From the IMG/VR virus record IMGVR_UViG_3300005529_000068, positions 1-38,156 of that record: a stretch of 38,156 bases of DNA; one strand, written 5' to 3'. The stretch comes from a virus. Both the position numbers and the translations under genes were made by a program. The notes under the pieces are model-generated. The model was not told the origin of the DNA and did not search any database. It saw nothing but the letters and a program-made list of their open reading frames with translations. Of this stretch, positions 6,781-13,492 are shown piece after piece (positions within the stretch are counted from its first letter, which is position 1; every line of letters begins with the position of its first letter).

Positions 6781-7035
6781 ATGCGTACACCATTCGGGAA
6801 TCCGGGCATCGTCGCCAGCGAATTGCAGGGACGTTTTTCGCCCGAGACGGACAAAATTGTCCCTCCTTCAAAATTTGGCGCTGTTGCGCGCGTTCTTTGG
6901 CCGGAAAAAACCGCGGCGCATGTCGCGTGTATCGCCGGAAAGGACGAGCGAACGGCAAAGCGTTGGTTATCTGGGGAGTTTGAGCCGCCGGCTGTTGTCA
7001 TTGCGGCGGTCATTGTCGAACTCGTGAAGCGTTAA
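6781..7035 (+). CDS. Small phage protein, HTH-like (KTAAH motif)
   Basis: 84 aa from ATG 6781 with AGGGG about 10 bases upstream. The stretch [46 protein letters not shown] is a pattern I recognise from short proteins in alphaproteobacterial phages. The [12 protein letters not shown] portion resembles the recognition helix of a helix-turn-helix. It probably binds DNA; its target is unknown. A competing frame from 6743 is Arg/Ser-rich and looks like a shadow. Confidence 0.6.
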   Translation: MRTPFGNPGIVASELQGRFSPETDKIVPPSKFGAVARVLWPEKTAAHVACIAGKDERTAKRWLSGEFEPPAVVIAAVIVELVKR

Positions 7036-7062
7036 AGCGCGGCCATTCGGGTCGCGCTTTTT
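7034..7062 (+). terminator. Intrinsic terminator after the early regulator cluster
   Basis: AAAGCGCG pairs with CGCGCTTT (8 bp) around an 11-base loop, followed by TT to complete a T5 run. It lies on the stop codon of the preceding gene and before the DnaA-like gene, so it could be a site of early antitermination. Confidence 0.7.
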
Positions 7063-7070
7063 GTTGCGTC

Positions 7071-7099
7071 GTCGGCCGTCGTCTCGGTCGGCCGTCGTC
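7071..7099. repeat. Two 13-bp direct repeats upstream of the initiator-like gene
   Basis: GTCGGCCGTCGTC occurs at 7071-7083 and 7087-7099, a 16-base period, 25 bases before the DnaA-like start. The position suits a protein-binding site, for example autoregulation by the downstream initiator-like protein, but nothing else supports it. Confidence 0.5.
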
Positions 7100-7123
7100 G
7101 CTTTGTACCGAAAGGGGGATGAA

Positions 7124-7945
7124 ATGCCGCACGTCTCTACCGCGCCCGACCATTGCCAAACCGCCGCCGACGTAATGCGAGCCGCGATTGCGTCGACCCG
7201 GAGACGACAAGAGAGCTACAAGCCGACAATTTTTTCACCGCCGCCCGCCGCACCGCAACCGCTCCCGCCTCGGGAGCCTTGCGCGGAGCTTCCGCCCGAC
7301 CTTGAGCATATCCGCCCGGAAATTGACCGAACCGCTAAAGCCGTCGCCGAGGCATTCGAGGTCACGGTCGACGCGATGCTGCAAACGCTCGGCGACAAGA
7401 CAACGACCGCGGCGCTCCAATTTTCCGCCGCGCTTTGCGTTCGCCGGCTTGTATTGCCGCGCGAGGTCGTTTGCGAGCATTTCGGGATAATCGACGCAAC
7501 GCTTGTCGCCGCCCTTCGCTCGCTCGACAAAATTATTTTGCTGCATTCGGTGACGCGCTTTGCCGAGCTTAGCGCGGTGGCAAGGCTCGTCCATTACGAA
7601 TGGAAAAACTCCGCCGAGTACCGTGCAGTTTACAAAATCGACGACATTGTTCGCGCCGTATCCGAGGCGAGCGGCGTCAGTCGTCGCGACATTTTCTCGT
7701 CGCGCCGTACCGCGAACATTGTTCGCCCGCGTCAAATCGCAATGGCGCTTGTGAAGCATTTGACGCTTAGGAGCTTGCCGGAAATCGGCCGGCGCTTCGG
7801 CGATCGCGACCATACGACGGTCTTACATGCTTGCCGCAAGATGAAGCCGGTCATTGACCGGCTCCCGGACAGCCTCACAACGGCGGCGCCGGCAATCGAA
7901 TGGGCCAACGCCGCGCTCTCAATCGCAAATGAGGTTTTCGGGTGA
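7124..7945 (+). CDS. Phage replication protein with DnaA domain IV
   Basis: 273 aa from ATG 7124, chosen for the strong AGGGGG upstream; the frame opens earlier at 7061. The N-terminal part contains a Pro-rich linker and a helical domain (about 60-150). Residues about 165-245 match DnaA domain [22 protein letters not shown], a basic loop, [32 protein letters not shown]. The last is the DnaA signature that reads the DNA box. There is no Walker AAA+ domain, so it can bind DNA but not melt it by itself. It is a plausible origin-recognition protein for the origin-like region at 9.6 kb, or a competitor for host DnaA. Confidence 0.82.
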   Translation: MPHVSTAPDHCQTAADVMRAAIASTRRRQESYKPTIFSPPPAAPQPLPPREPCAELPPDLEHIRPEIDRTAKAVAEAFEVTVDAMLQTLGDKTTTAALQFSAALCVRRLVLPREVVCEHFGIIDATLVAALRSLDKIILLHSVTRFAELSAVARLVHYEWKNSAEYRAVYKIDDIVRAVSEASGVSRRDIFSSRRTANIVRPRQIAMALVKHLTLRSLPEIGRRFGDRDHTTVLHACRKMKPVIDRLPDSLTTAAPAIEWANAALSIANEVFG

Positions 7946-8139
7946 GAGAGCCGGGACCGGGCGAGGTCGTTCTATCCCTCGGCGCTCGCGAGCAACACGA
8001 GACGCTTGTAAGCGCCGAGGACTACCCGGCGCTCGCCCGCTGGCGGCTGTGCAAATCGGGACAAAGAAAAAATCAAAGGCGGCGGACAAAGGCCGAGCTT
8101 GACGTTGCGGCGATCCTCGCCGGGGGCGAGGCCGCGTGA
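7942..8139 (+). CDS. Small basic hypothetical protein
   Basis: 65 aa from GTG 7942, overlapping the previous stop as GTGA. It begins [39 protein letters not shown] and ends basic then Ala/Gly-rich. The V-S-x-E-D-Y-P-x-L-x-R segment recalls the N-terminal part of phage HNH proteins, but no catalytic HNH residues follow. Function unknown. Confidence 0.5.
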   Translation: MREPGPGEVVLSLGAREQHETLVSAEDYPALARWRLCKSGQRKNQRRRTKAELDVAAILAGGEAA

Positions 8140-8366
8140 GCAAGCCGTCACTCCACGCGCAAGCGGAAGCCGTCGCGCTCGCGTCGGCGAATTTGCGCGG
8201 GCATATCGAAAATCTAACCGGCCTTGTCGAGCGCGGCCGGCGCCCCGCGCACGAGCTTGACCACGCGCGGAGCTATTACCCGGCGCTCAATGCCGCCGCG
8301 AACACGCTCGCATTTATGGAAAAGCACGAGCCGGAAATTCGCAAAATGATTGAGGCGGCGAAATGA
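8136..8366 (+). CDS. Small helical hypothetical protein
   Basis: 76 aa from GTG 8136, again overlapping the previous stop as GTGA. It is almost entirely helical (AEAVALASANLRGHIENLTGLVERG, ARSYYPALNAAANTLAFMEKHEPEIRKMIEAAK). It is coupled to the DNA methyltransferase by an ATGA overlap. No family recognised. Confidence 0.5.
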   Translation: MSKPSLHAQAEAVALASANLRGHIENLTGLVERGRRPAHELDHARSYYPALNAAANTLAFMEKHEPEIRKMIEAAK

Positions 8367-8932
8367 GCGACGCAATCGAAAAGGCCGTCGACGCGCACAA
8401 GTGGAAGCGCGAGCAATTTGAGCATTACGTCGAGCCCCAATGGTGTTCGCAACGGCTCTTTGACGTTGAGAGCTTCGACGGCACCATTCAAGACCCGTCC
8501 TGTGGATTTGGCCGTGTCGTCCTCGCCGCGCTTTCGGCCGGGCTCCCGGCGTTCGGGACCGATATTGTCGACCGCGGCTTTCCCGAGCTTCGCGGCGTCG
8601 CCGACTTTTTCAAGCAAACGACGCGCGTTGCCAACATCGTGAGTAACCCGCCGTTTGACGTTTTCGAGCAATACGCTCTCCGGGCTCTCAGCCTCACGTC
8701 GGGCAAGGTCGCGCTGATTTGGTTGCTCCGCCGCTTGCCGGCCGCGCGCTGGCTCAAGCATACACCGCTCGCCCGAATCTATTTCCTGACGCCGCGGCCG
8801 TCCATGCCGCCCGGTCATGTCATTACCCGCGGCGAAAAGCCGGGCGGCGGGCAACAGGATTTTGTTTGGCTCGTTTGGGACCACAAGCACGAGGGCTCGC
8901 CCTCGGCGCATTGGCTCCGCCGCGATAAGTAA
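8363..8932 (+). CDS. DNA N6-adenine methyltransferase-like protein
   Basis: 189 aa. Motif I appears as DPSCGFG (44-50), with a following acidic residue in GTDIVD, and the catalytic motif IV as SNPPF (94-98), the (D/N/S)PP(Y/F) signature of amino-methyltransferases. Such short phage enzymes (Dam-like) modify the phage genome against restriction or mark DNA for replication or packaging. The target sequence cannot be read from the gene. It is an early gene, coupled to its upstream neighbour. Confidence 0.75.
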   Translation: MSDAIEKAVDAHKWKREQFEHYVEPQWCSQRLFDVESFDGTIQDPSCGFGRVVLAALSAGLPAFGTDIVDRGFPELRGVADFFKQTTRVANIVSNPPFDVFEQYALRALSLTSGKVALIWLLRRLPAARWLKHTPLARIYFLTPRPSMPPGHVITRGEKPGGGQQDFVWLVWDHKHEGSPSAHWLRRDK

Positions 8933-8975
8933 TCCGCCGCGTACCGTTAAGCTCTATCGAAAGGACGGCCGCGCC

Positions 8976-9293
8976 GTGCTTACGCCGATCAAAACAAGCC
9001 TTTTGCCTGTCATTAATGAGGTTTCGACGTTTGCTTGTACCGTTTACGTCGTTCAAGAATCTGGAACGCGCAATATAAAGGTTGGAGTCGCCGTGCATCC
9101 GGCTCGCCGGCTTTGCTCGTTACAAACCGGAAACCCGCGCCCGCTGCACTTTGCGGCGGTGTACGAAGGGCCGCGCTCCGAATGCCTCCGGGTCGAAAAA
9201 TCGTGCCATCGCTTTTTTAATGCGGTCGGCTCCGAATGGTTTGCCGCCGACACTGCCGCCGTCGTCCGCTACCTCGATAGCTTTACGGTGTAG
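8976..9293 (+). CDS. GIY-YIG/T5orf172-like nuclease domain protein
   Basis: 105 aa from GTG 8976 with AGGA upstream. The frame is open further upstream, but no start lies outside the methyltransferase gene. The pattern VYVVQESGTRNIKVGVAVHPARRLCSLQTGNPRPLHF, then Glu in RVEKSCHRFF and EWF, matches the Meiotically up-regulated gene 113/T5orf172 branch of GIY-YIG domains, where a first strand with Tyr, K-V/I-G and R-x-x-x-LQTGNP are conserved. It may be a small DNA endonuclease or a host-takeover factor. The activity is inferred. Confidence 0.65.
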   Translation: MLTPIKTSLLPVINEVSTFACTVYVVQESGTRNIKVGVAVHPARRLCSLQTGNPRPLHFAAVYEGPRSECLRVEKSCHRFFNAVGSEWFAADTAAVVRYLDSFTV

Positions 9294-9295
9294 CA

Positions 9296-9901
9296 ATGGC
9301 GCGCCCTTGGATGCCATTCTACGTCGCCGACTACCTCGCCGACACGGCACACCTGACTACGATTCAGCACGGTGCATATGTTCTGCTTTTGCTCAGCTAT
9401 TGGAAGCGGGGTGCACTACCAAACGACGAACAAAAACTTATGCAAATCGCTCGCATGGATTTGGCCGATTGGGCTGACAACCGCGACACGCTCGCCGAAT
9501 TTTTTGAAAACGGTTGGATTCATCCCCGAATAGAAAAGGAACTTGCGAAAGCGGCCGATATTTCAACAAAGCGCGCCAATGCGGCAAAACAAAAGCATAG
9601 CAATAGTTCTGCAAATGCAGAACAAGTGCACACACCTTCACAATCACCTTCACAATCACCTTCACAAAGTAAGGAATTAATAAAAGAGGTTCCACGTGAA
9701 ACAGTGAAGGCTCGATCACCACGACACGGCGCAATCTCGGCTGACAAGCAATTCGTTTATTTCAGGCGCGGAACGCCAGAGTTTGAGGCTTACGCGCAAG
9801 ACTACCGGGAGGCCAAGGGCGACGAGCCCGAGGCGACGAGCGACGGCCGTTGGTTTCGATGGTCGGGCGAGACGAGTTTTCTTAAAAAGGGTGCAGTATG
9901 A
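9296..9901 (+). CDS. DUF1376 replication protein with embedded origin-like DNA
   Basis: 201 aa. Residues 1-90 are a DUF1376 domain ([29 protein letters not shown], [24 protein letters not shown]), common in phage and prophage replication genes. Residues about 100-140 are a low-complexity Ser/Gln/Pro linker (three PSQS repeats). The C-terminal domain has a Trp/Phe-rich end ([16 protein letters not shown]). The linker DNA carries a palindrome, three iterons, an AT-rich stretch and a parS-like site, recalling lambda, where ori lies inside gene O. It is coupled to nusG by an ATGA overlap. Confidence 0.78.
   Translation: [201 protein letters not shown]
9606..9703. other. Candidate replication origin inside the DUF1376 gene
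   Basis: In under 100 bases there is a perfect 8-2-8 palindrome (GTTCTGCA-AA-TGCAGAAC, 9606-9623), three contiguous 12-bp iterons CACCTTCACAA(T/A) (9633-9668), an A/T-rich stretch (about 9669-9687) and a parS-like site (9688-9703). The local AT content stands out in a GC-rich genome. The codons encode a disordered linker, leaving the DNA sequence free to act as a binding platform. A weak DnaA-box-like TTATGCAAA lies at 9438. Function is inferred from architecture. Confidence 0.55.
9688..9703. other. parS-like ParB binding site
   Basis: The bases GGTTCCACGTGAAACA match the widely conserved bacterial chromosomal parS (TGTTNCACGTGAAACA) at 15 of 16 positions, counting N as free; the inner 14-mer is exact. 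A chance occurrence in 38 kb is very unlikely. I noticed no second copy, and no parA or parB is present, so any partition protein would be the host's. Confidence 0.75.
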
Positions 9902-10464
9902 ATATCAACGCCCGCGGCGCCGTCTCCGGCGAGCCGCTTTACCCGATTTGCTGGCCGGCGGGGGTCGGCTGGTACGTCGCGCGGACGAACATCAAATGCG
10001 AATTTCGCGCGGAAATGGGCCTTAGATCGAAGGGTTACGAGGTCTTTTTGCCGCGCGAAAAAGTATGGGTTCGCCATGCGCGCCGGAAAAGTGAAAGAGA
10101 GCGGCCGTTGTTCGGCCGATACCTGTTTGTCGGCTTCGACCCTAACCTTATGCCGTGGACCCCGATCAAAGAAACCGACGGAATCGAGTGTTTGGTTATG
10201 AATAACGGCATTCCAAGCCGGCTCCCGGCTGGCCTCGTTGAAAAATTACGCGGTGAAATCGAGGTTGGATGCTTCGACGAGACGAAAGCGGTCGCCAAGT
10301 TGGAGCCCGGCGACGAAATTCGGATAACCGAGGGCCCGTTTGCGGATTTTGTCGGCAAGCTCAAGGTGGCGTTGCCTAAAAAGCGTGTGGAAATGTTGCT
10401 TAACTTGCTCGGCGGTGATGTTTGCGTGACGATTCCGCTTGCATGGGTTCGCCCGGTCGAATAA
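9898..10464 (+). CDS. Phage NusG/RfaH-like transcription factor
   Basis: 188 aa. The N-terminal NGN domain begins GWYVARTNIKCEFRAEMGLRSKGYEVFLP (residues 24-52), with KSERERPLFGRYLFVGFDP in the middle. A C-terminal KOW segment follows (EPGDEIRITEGPFADFVGKL, about 136-155). NusG paralogues bind RNA polymerase and suppress pausing or termination in selected operons. As the last early gene, just before an intrinsic terminator (10549) and the late operon with several internal terminators, it is a good candidate for the late antiterminator. Specificity is inferred. Confidence 0.85.
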   Translation: MNINARGAVSGEPLYPICWPAGVGWYVARTNIKCEFRAEMGLRSKGYEVFLPREKVWVRHARRKSERERPLFGRYLFVGFDPNLMPWTPIKETDGIECLVMNNGIPSRLPAGLVEKLRGEIEVGCFDETKAVAKLEPGDEIRITEGPFADFVGKLKVALPKKRVEMLLNLLGGDVCVTIPLAWVRPVE

Positions 10465-10489
10465 TTATTTTGAGCGCGTGATTCGTTTC

Positions 10490-10536
10490 TGCCGACGGAG
10501 CGGTTGAGCTTCACCCGCAGGGCTTTTTACGCTCCG
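10490..10536 (+). promoter_or_regulatory. RNA hairpin between nusG and the late region
   Basis: TCTGC and GGAGCG (about 10490-10502) pair with CGCTCC and GCAGA (about 10530-10540) around a 27-base loop with a four-base bulge. The terminator follows at once. The placement suits a cis element for loading the phage NusG, or a second attenuator. Confidence 0.4.
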
Positions 10537-10548
10537 CAGAATTAAACG

Positions 10549-10572
10549 CCCGGCCTCGTGCCGGGTTTTTTT
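10549..10572 (+). terminator. Intrinsic terminator ahead of the late operon
   Basis: CCCGGC pairs with GCCGGG around CTCGT, followed by seven T residues. It separates the early genes (ending with nusG) from the late genes, so read-through control here would gate late expression. Confidence 0.9.
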
Positions 10573-10587
10573 ATAGGAGCCGACGCT

Positions 10588-10767
10588 ATGAGTGAAAAGG
10601 AAGCAAAATTGGTTCCGACGTATGGCTATCACGCCACCGAGGAACCGCAGATTTTCAATATCCCCGCGGGCGGAAAATTGCCCGACGGCTGGCACGATCA
10701 CCCGGACAAGGCAAAAGCCGCGCCGGAACCAAAGAACGCCAAGGGCAAGGCGCCCGAGGCCGAATAA
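10588..10767 (+). CDS. Small hypothetical phage protein
   Basis: 59 aa from ATG 10588 with GGAG 8 bases upstream. It begins MSEKEAKLVPTYGYHATEEPQIFNIPAGGKLPDGWHDHP and ends in a Lys/Ala/Pro/Glu tail. The Y-G-Y...F-x-I-x-x-G-x-x-LPDGW-H-D-x-P pattern recurs in small phage proteins next to packaging genes. The function is not known. It is the first gene of the late operon. Confidence 0.6.
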   Translation: MSEKEAKLVPTYGYHATEEPQIFNIPAGGKLPDGWHDHPDKAKAAPEPKNAKGKAPEAE

Positions 10768-10791
10768 CGCGCGTTTCATCCCCGCGCGTTT

Positions 10792-10837
10792 AGCTCTCCC
10801 GGCTTAGAGAGGTCCGGCGCCTCTCGCCGGGAGGGCT
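10792..10837 (+). promoter_or_regulatory. Very stable two-part hairpin
   Basis: A 12-bp stem (10792-10803 with 10826-10837, one G-T pair) encloses a second 5-bp stem (AGAGG with CCTCT). No T-run follows, so it is not a standard terminator. It lies just 5' of a GGAGG ribosome-binding site and may stabilise or process the late mRNA. Confidence 0.55.
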
Positions 10838-10858
10838 CCAAATTTCGGAGGTCGGAAC

Positions 10859-11113
10859 ATGGCTCGACTAAGCTCGCTCGCTCGCAAGCAACTCCCGGCC
10901 CGAGACTTTGCCGGGCCGAACAGGTCTTTCCCGATCAACGACAAAACACACGCTCGCCTGGCAATCTCGGGAGCCACGCGCTCGGAGCGCGCCGGCAATA
11001 TCTCGCCGGAGCGAGAGGCGGAAATTAAACGCAAGGCTCGCGCCAAGCTCGGCGAGGGCAAGGGGCGAAAGCCTCGCATGGTGCCGCTTGCCGCGCTCGG
11101 GCGCCGGCTGTAG
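10859..11113 (+). CDS. DUF6582-like small phage protein
   Basis: 84 aa from ATG 10859, with GGAGG upstream. The opening MARLSSLARKQLPARDFAGPNRSFPINDKTHARLAIS matches the short proteins annotated as DUF6582 (L-x-x-x-x-R-x-x-LP-x-x-x-FA-P-R-x-yPi-D-x-x-HA). Those are found among phage head or accessory genes, sometimes fused to proteases. The role is unknown. The remainder is basic and helical. Confidence 0.6.
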   Translation: MARLSSLARKQLPARDFAGPNRSFPINDKTHARLAISGATRSERAGNISPEREAEIKRKARAKLGEGKGRKPRMVPLAALGRRL

Positions 11114-11129
11114 TCCGCCCGTCGAGGTC

Positions 11130-11297
11130 ATGGTGCCGGTATCTGTGAGCCCTGACGGCCTATGGTACGCGCATCGCCCGAAGGCTCCCGACGGCAAGCA
11201 CTACGTTTTTATCGGCTTGGCCGGCGGCAATCCTTGGAGCGCCGTCTTTCGGCTGGAAAGGGTAGAGCAATGCGAACCGTCGTCGGCGGCGCCCTAG
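11130..11297 (+). CDS. Small hypothetical protein
   Basis: 55 aa from ATG 11130, with AGG close upstream. MVPVSVSPDGLWYAHRPKAPDGKHYVFIGLAGGNPWSAVFRLERVEQ looks like a small beta-sheet domain. It overlaps the next small gene by 28 bases. No family recognised; the start is uncertain. Confidence 0.4.
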   Translation: MVPVSVSPDGLWYAHRPKAPDGKHYVFIGLAGGNPWSAVFRLERVEQCEPSSAAP

Positions 11298-11401
11298 CGA
11301 TTGCCCTCGTCTATGCGGCTTCCTGCATTTCGCCGCTCGCCGGAACCATCCTCGCCGTTGGGCTCGTGGCCGGCTTTGCCCTCGGCGTCACCATCGCTTA
11401 A
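11270..11401 (+). CDS. 43-aa membrane peptide
   Basis: From ATG 11270 with a good AAAGGG 8 bases upstream. Almost the whole chain is hydrophobic (two short helices or one long hairpin: VVGGALAIALVYAASCI and GTILAVGLVAGFALGV). It lies directly before the small terminase gene. Function unknown. Confidence 0.45.
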   Translation: MRTVVGGALAIALVYAASCISPLAGTILAVGLVAGFALGVTIA

Positions 11402-11410
11402 CGGCTTCAC

Positions 11411-11992
11411 ATGCCAACGCTCAAAAACTCGAAACAAGAGGCTTATTGCCAAGCCTACGTTAAAGGCGAACACGCCGGCAACGCTACCGCCTGTTACGCG
11501 GAAATTTACGGGAAAGACCCGAGTGCGACCGGCACGAGAGCAAGCGCGTCGAAGCTGAATCGAAAAGACTACATTTGCAAACGTGTAGCCGAATTGCAGC
11601 TACAAGAGGCAAACGTAGAGCAACAGGCGTTTGCAAAGGCCGTCGATACGCTCGCGCTCGACAAGCAATGGATACTTGAGCGGCTAATGGCAATCGTCGA
11701 GCGGTGTATGCAAGCCGAGCCGGTTCTTGACCCGGAAGGCAAGCCGACCGGCGAGTTTCGTTTCGACGGGAAAAGCGCAAACCGCGCTCTCGAATTGCTC
11801 GGCAAACACTTAGGCCTCTTTGTCGAGCGCCGTCTTGTGACTGTGGAACACGCCGACAAGAGCGACGATGAACTCCGCCGTACCGCCTCCGCAATCGTCG
11901 ACCAACTCGCAAGGCTCGGAGTCGATATCCCGTCTATTGCGGGAATTGGCCTCGGTGACGAGCGAGCTACAACGCCGCCACGACCGAACTAG
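11411..11992 (+). CDS. terS: Terminase small subunit
   Basis: 193 aa from ATG 11411. The N-terminus (LKNSKQEAYCQAYVKGEHAGNATACYAEIY, ASKLNRKDYICKRVAELQ) is a helix-turn-helix of the Terminase_2 type that recognises phage DNA. A coiled oligomerisation segment (about 60-100) and a C-terminal tail follow. It recruits the large subunit to the pac/cos site. It overlaps the ATPase ORF by 38 bases. Confidence 0.88.
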   Translation: MPTLKNSKQEAYCQAYVKGEHAGNATACYAEIYGKDPSATGTRASASKLNRKDYICKRVAELQLQEANVEQQAFAKAVDTLALDKQWILERLMAIVERCMQAEPVLDPEGKPTGEFRFDGKSANRALELLGKHLGLFVERRLVTVEHADKSDDELRRTASAIVDQLARLGVDIPSIAGIGLGDERATTPPRPN

Positions 11993-12602
11993 CTTTTTCC
12001 GCTATCGCCCGTATGCAAAGCAAGCCGCGTTTCACGCACAGGGCGCCGTGCACGACGAGCGGCTTTTTAAGGCGGCAAACCAAGTCGGCAAAACTTACGG
12101 CGGCGGTTTTGAGACGGCCGCGCATCTGACCGGGCTCTATCCCGAATGGTGGTCGGGCCGGCGATGGAATAGGCCGGTAAGAGCGTGGGCGGCGTCGGAT
12201 GGTTACGAGGACACGCGCGACGGCATTCAGCGCATCTTGCTCGGCGAGCCGCGCGTTCGCGAAAAGTGGGGAACCGGAATTATCCCCGGCGCGGAAATTT
12301 ACGATTGGTCGCTCCGTCACGGCGTACCCGATGCAATCTCGAGCCTTGTCGTTCGCCACTACACAAACGGAATTTACGACGGGCTCTCAACGCTCGGGCT
12401 CAAGAGCTACGTTCAAGGCCGGCAAGCCTTCCAAGTCGAAACGCTCGACTTTGTTTGGTTTGACGAGGAACCGTCGAGCGATATCTACGGCGAGGGCATT
12501 ACGCGCACCAACGCGACCGGCGGCATCGTGTTTCTGACATTCACTCCGCTTAAGGGCATGTCCGAAGTCGTTTTGAGCTTCAAGGACTGTCCCGGTTTCT
12601 GA
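11955..12602 (+). CDS. terL: Terminase large subunit, ATPase half (split TerL)
   Basis: 215 aa from GTG 11955 (TTG 11946 is an alternative). It has the packaging ATPase motifs: a variant Walker A AANQVGKT (40-47), Walker B FVWFDEE (166-172) and coupling motif III LTFTPLKGM (194-202). The frame ends at TGA 12602, just after SEVVLSFKDCPGF. In intact relatives a short linker and the RNase H-like nuclease follow here; in this window they begin only at 15149. The break lies at the domain boundary and every ATPase motif is intact, so this half could still be an active motor. Confidence 0.9.
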   Translation: MTSELQRRHDRTSFFRYRPYAKQAAFHAQGAVHDERLFKAANQVGKTYGGGFETAAHLTGLYPEWWSGRRWNRPVRAWAASDGYEDTRDGIQRILLGEPRVREKWGTGIIPGAEIYDWSLRHGVPDAISSLVVRHYTNGIYDGLSTLGLKSYVQGRQAFQVETLDFVWFDEEPSSDIYGEGITRTNATGGIVFLTFTPLKGMSEVVLSFKDCPGF

Positions 12603-12615
12603 AAGAGAGGGAACA

Positions 12616-13056
12616 ATGTTTAAACGGCTCTTGCTCGTCGGCGTTCTTGCGCTCGCGGGGATTGTCGGCGCTTCCGCGCAGCAATTCCCGGTGCCAACGT
12701 CGCGGCCAATTTCGATCATTAACAATTCGTCTGGCAACGTTGCCGCTTCCGCGGCGACCGCGACGCTTGCGGCGGCGGTCGACCTCACGAATTACATTTG
12801 CGGGTTTGCGATCACTGGCGCCGGCGCAACGGCCGCGTCGATTATCAGCGTCACGGTGTCAAACCTTGCCGGCGGCGCTATGTCTTTTGCGCTTGTCATT
12901 CCGGCCGGCGCGACGGTTTCTATCAATCCGCTAATCGTGAATTTTCCTGTTTGTCTCCCCGCGAATGCGGCGAACACAGCGATAGCCGTCTCGGCGCCGA
13001 GCTTTGGCGCCGGCAATACCAACGCGCAAGCGACGGCATGGGGTTTTCGGTTTTAG
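12616..13056 (+). CDS. Secreted beta-rich protein
   Basis: 146 aa from ATG 12616, GAGGGA upstream. Residues 1-21 are a clear Sec signal peptide (MFKRLLLVGVLALAGIVGASA, cleavage after ASA). The mature part is Ala/Gly/Thr/Val-rich with NYICGFAIT, VSVTVSNLAGG and CLPANAANTAIAVSAP, and two cysteines that could form a disulphide; it ends with an aromatic WGFRF. Similar proteins occur in alphaproteobacterial phages without known function. A signal peptide argues for a periplasmic or surface role, such as superinfection exclusion. It is the first gene in the insert that separates the terminase halves. Confidence 0.65.
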   Translation: MFKRLLLVGVLALAGIVGASAQQFPVPTSRPISIINNSSGNVAASAATATLAAAVDLTNYICGFAITGAGATAASIISVTVSNLAGGAMSFALVIPAGATVSINPLIVNFPVCLPANAANTAIAVSAPSFGAGNTNAQATAWGFRF

Positions 13057-13142
13057 CGGCTTGATGAGAGCGGGCGACTCCTCGGTCGGGTAAGCGGCTC
13101 CCGGTTCGGCCGATCTTTGAAAGGTAGCTTGCGGGCTCGCTC

Positions 13143-13158
13143 CGGCGCGAATGCGCCG
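13143..13158 (+). repeat. Short GC hairpin in intergenic region
   Basis: CGGCGC pairs with GCGCCG around GAAT in the 183-base gap 13057-13239. There is no T-run. The rest of this gap shows no ORF or recognisable RNA gene. Confidence 0.4.
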
Positions 13159-13239
13159 CATCTGTGCCGTCCAAAGCTATCGACGGGGCCATAAACAAAA
13201 ATGCCGGCAATGACCGGCCAACAAGAAAGGCGAAAAAAA

Positions 13240-13482
13240 ATGGTACGCGCAAAATTCTTTGTGACCTCTATCCAGCACTTTCACGGAACCGGGACCGACC
13301 CTTGCGCCGAGGTTAAACTTGCTCCGGTGTTCGGGAGCTACGGCAACGGTGAGGAAAACAAGTCGTTTTCCAAATACACGCCGCAAGGCACGATTGCGCT
13401 GACGATCACGAACCCGGACGCTATCGACAAATTTTCTCTCGGTGAGGCGTATTACGTCGATTTCACTCCGGCGCCGAAATAG
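13240..13482 (+). CDS. Small conserved phage protein (YYVDFTP end)
   Basis: 80 aa from ATG 13240, with AAAGG upstream; the frame extension to 13201 lacks a ribosome-binding site. The pattern MVRAKFFVTSIQHF..., EVKLAPVFG, ENKSFSKYTPQGTIALTITNPDAIDKF, GEAYYVDFTPA is a small beta-barrel-like protein found near the head genes of many phages. The function is not established. It lies in the insert between the terminase halves, 10 bases before the tRNA-like gene. Confidence 0.65.
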   Translation: MVRAKFFVTSIQHFHGTGTDPCAEVKLAPVFGSYGNGEENKSFSKYTPQGTIALTITNPDAIDKFSLGEAYYVDFTPAPK

Positions 13483-13492
13483 GCGTCGGCAG

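Noticed and set aside
6743-7027. 94-aa plus-strand frame overlapping the 6781-7035 gene
   Set aside because: It is Arg/Ser-rich without domain character, while the other frame has a conserved phage pattern and a better ribosome-binding site.
9633-9668. CRISPR-like array
   Set aside because: The 12-bp units are contiguous with no spacers; they are iterons or codon repeats.
13057-13239. A second tRNA-like element in the 183-base gap
   Set aside because: A CCCGGTTCGG segment looked T-arm-like, but no matching acceptor or D arm can be drawn.
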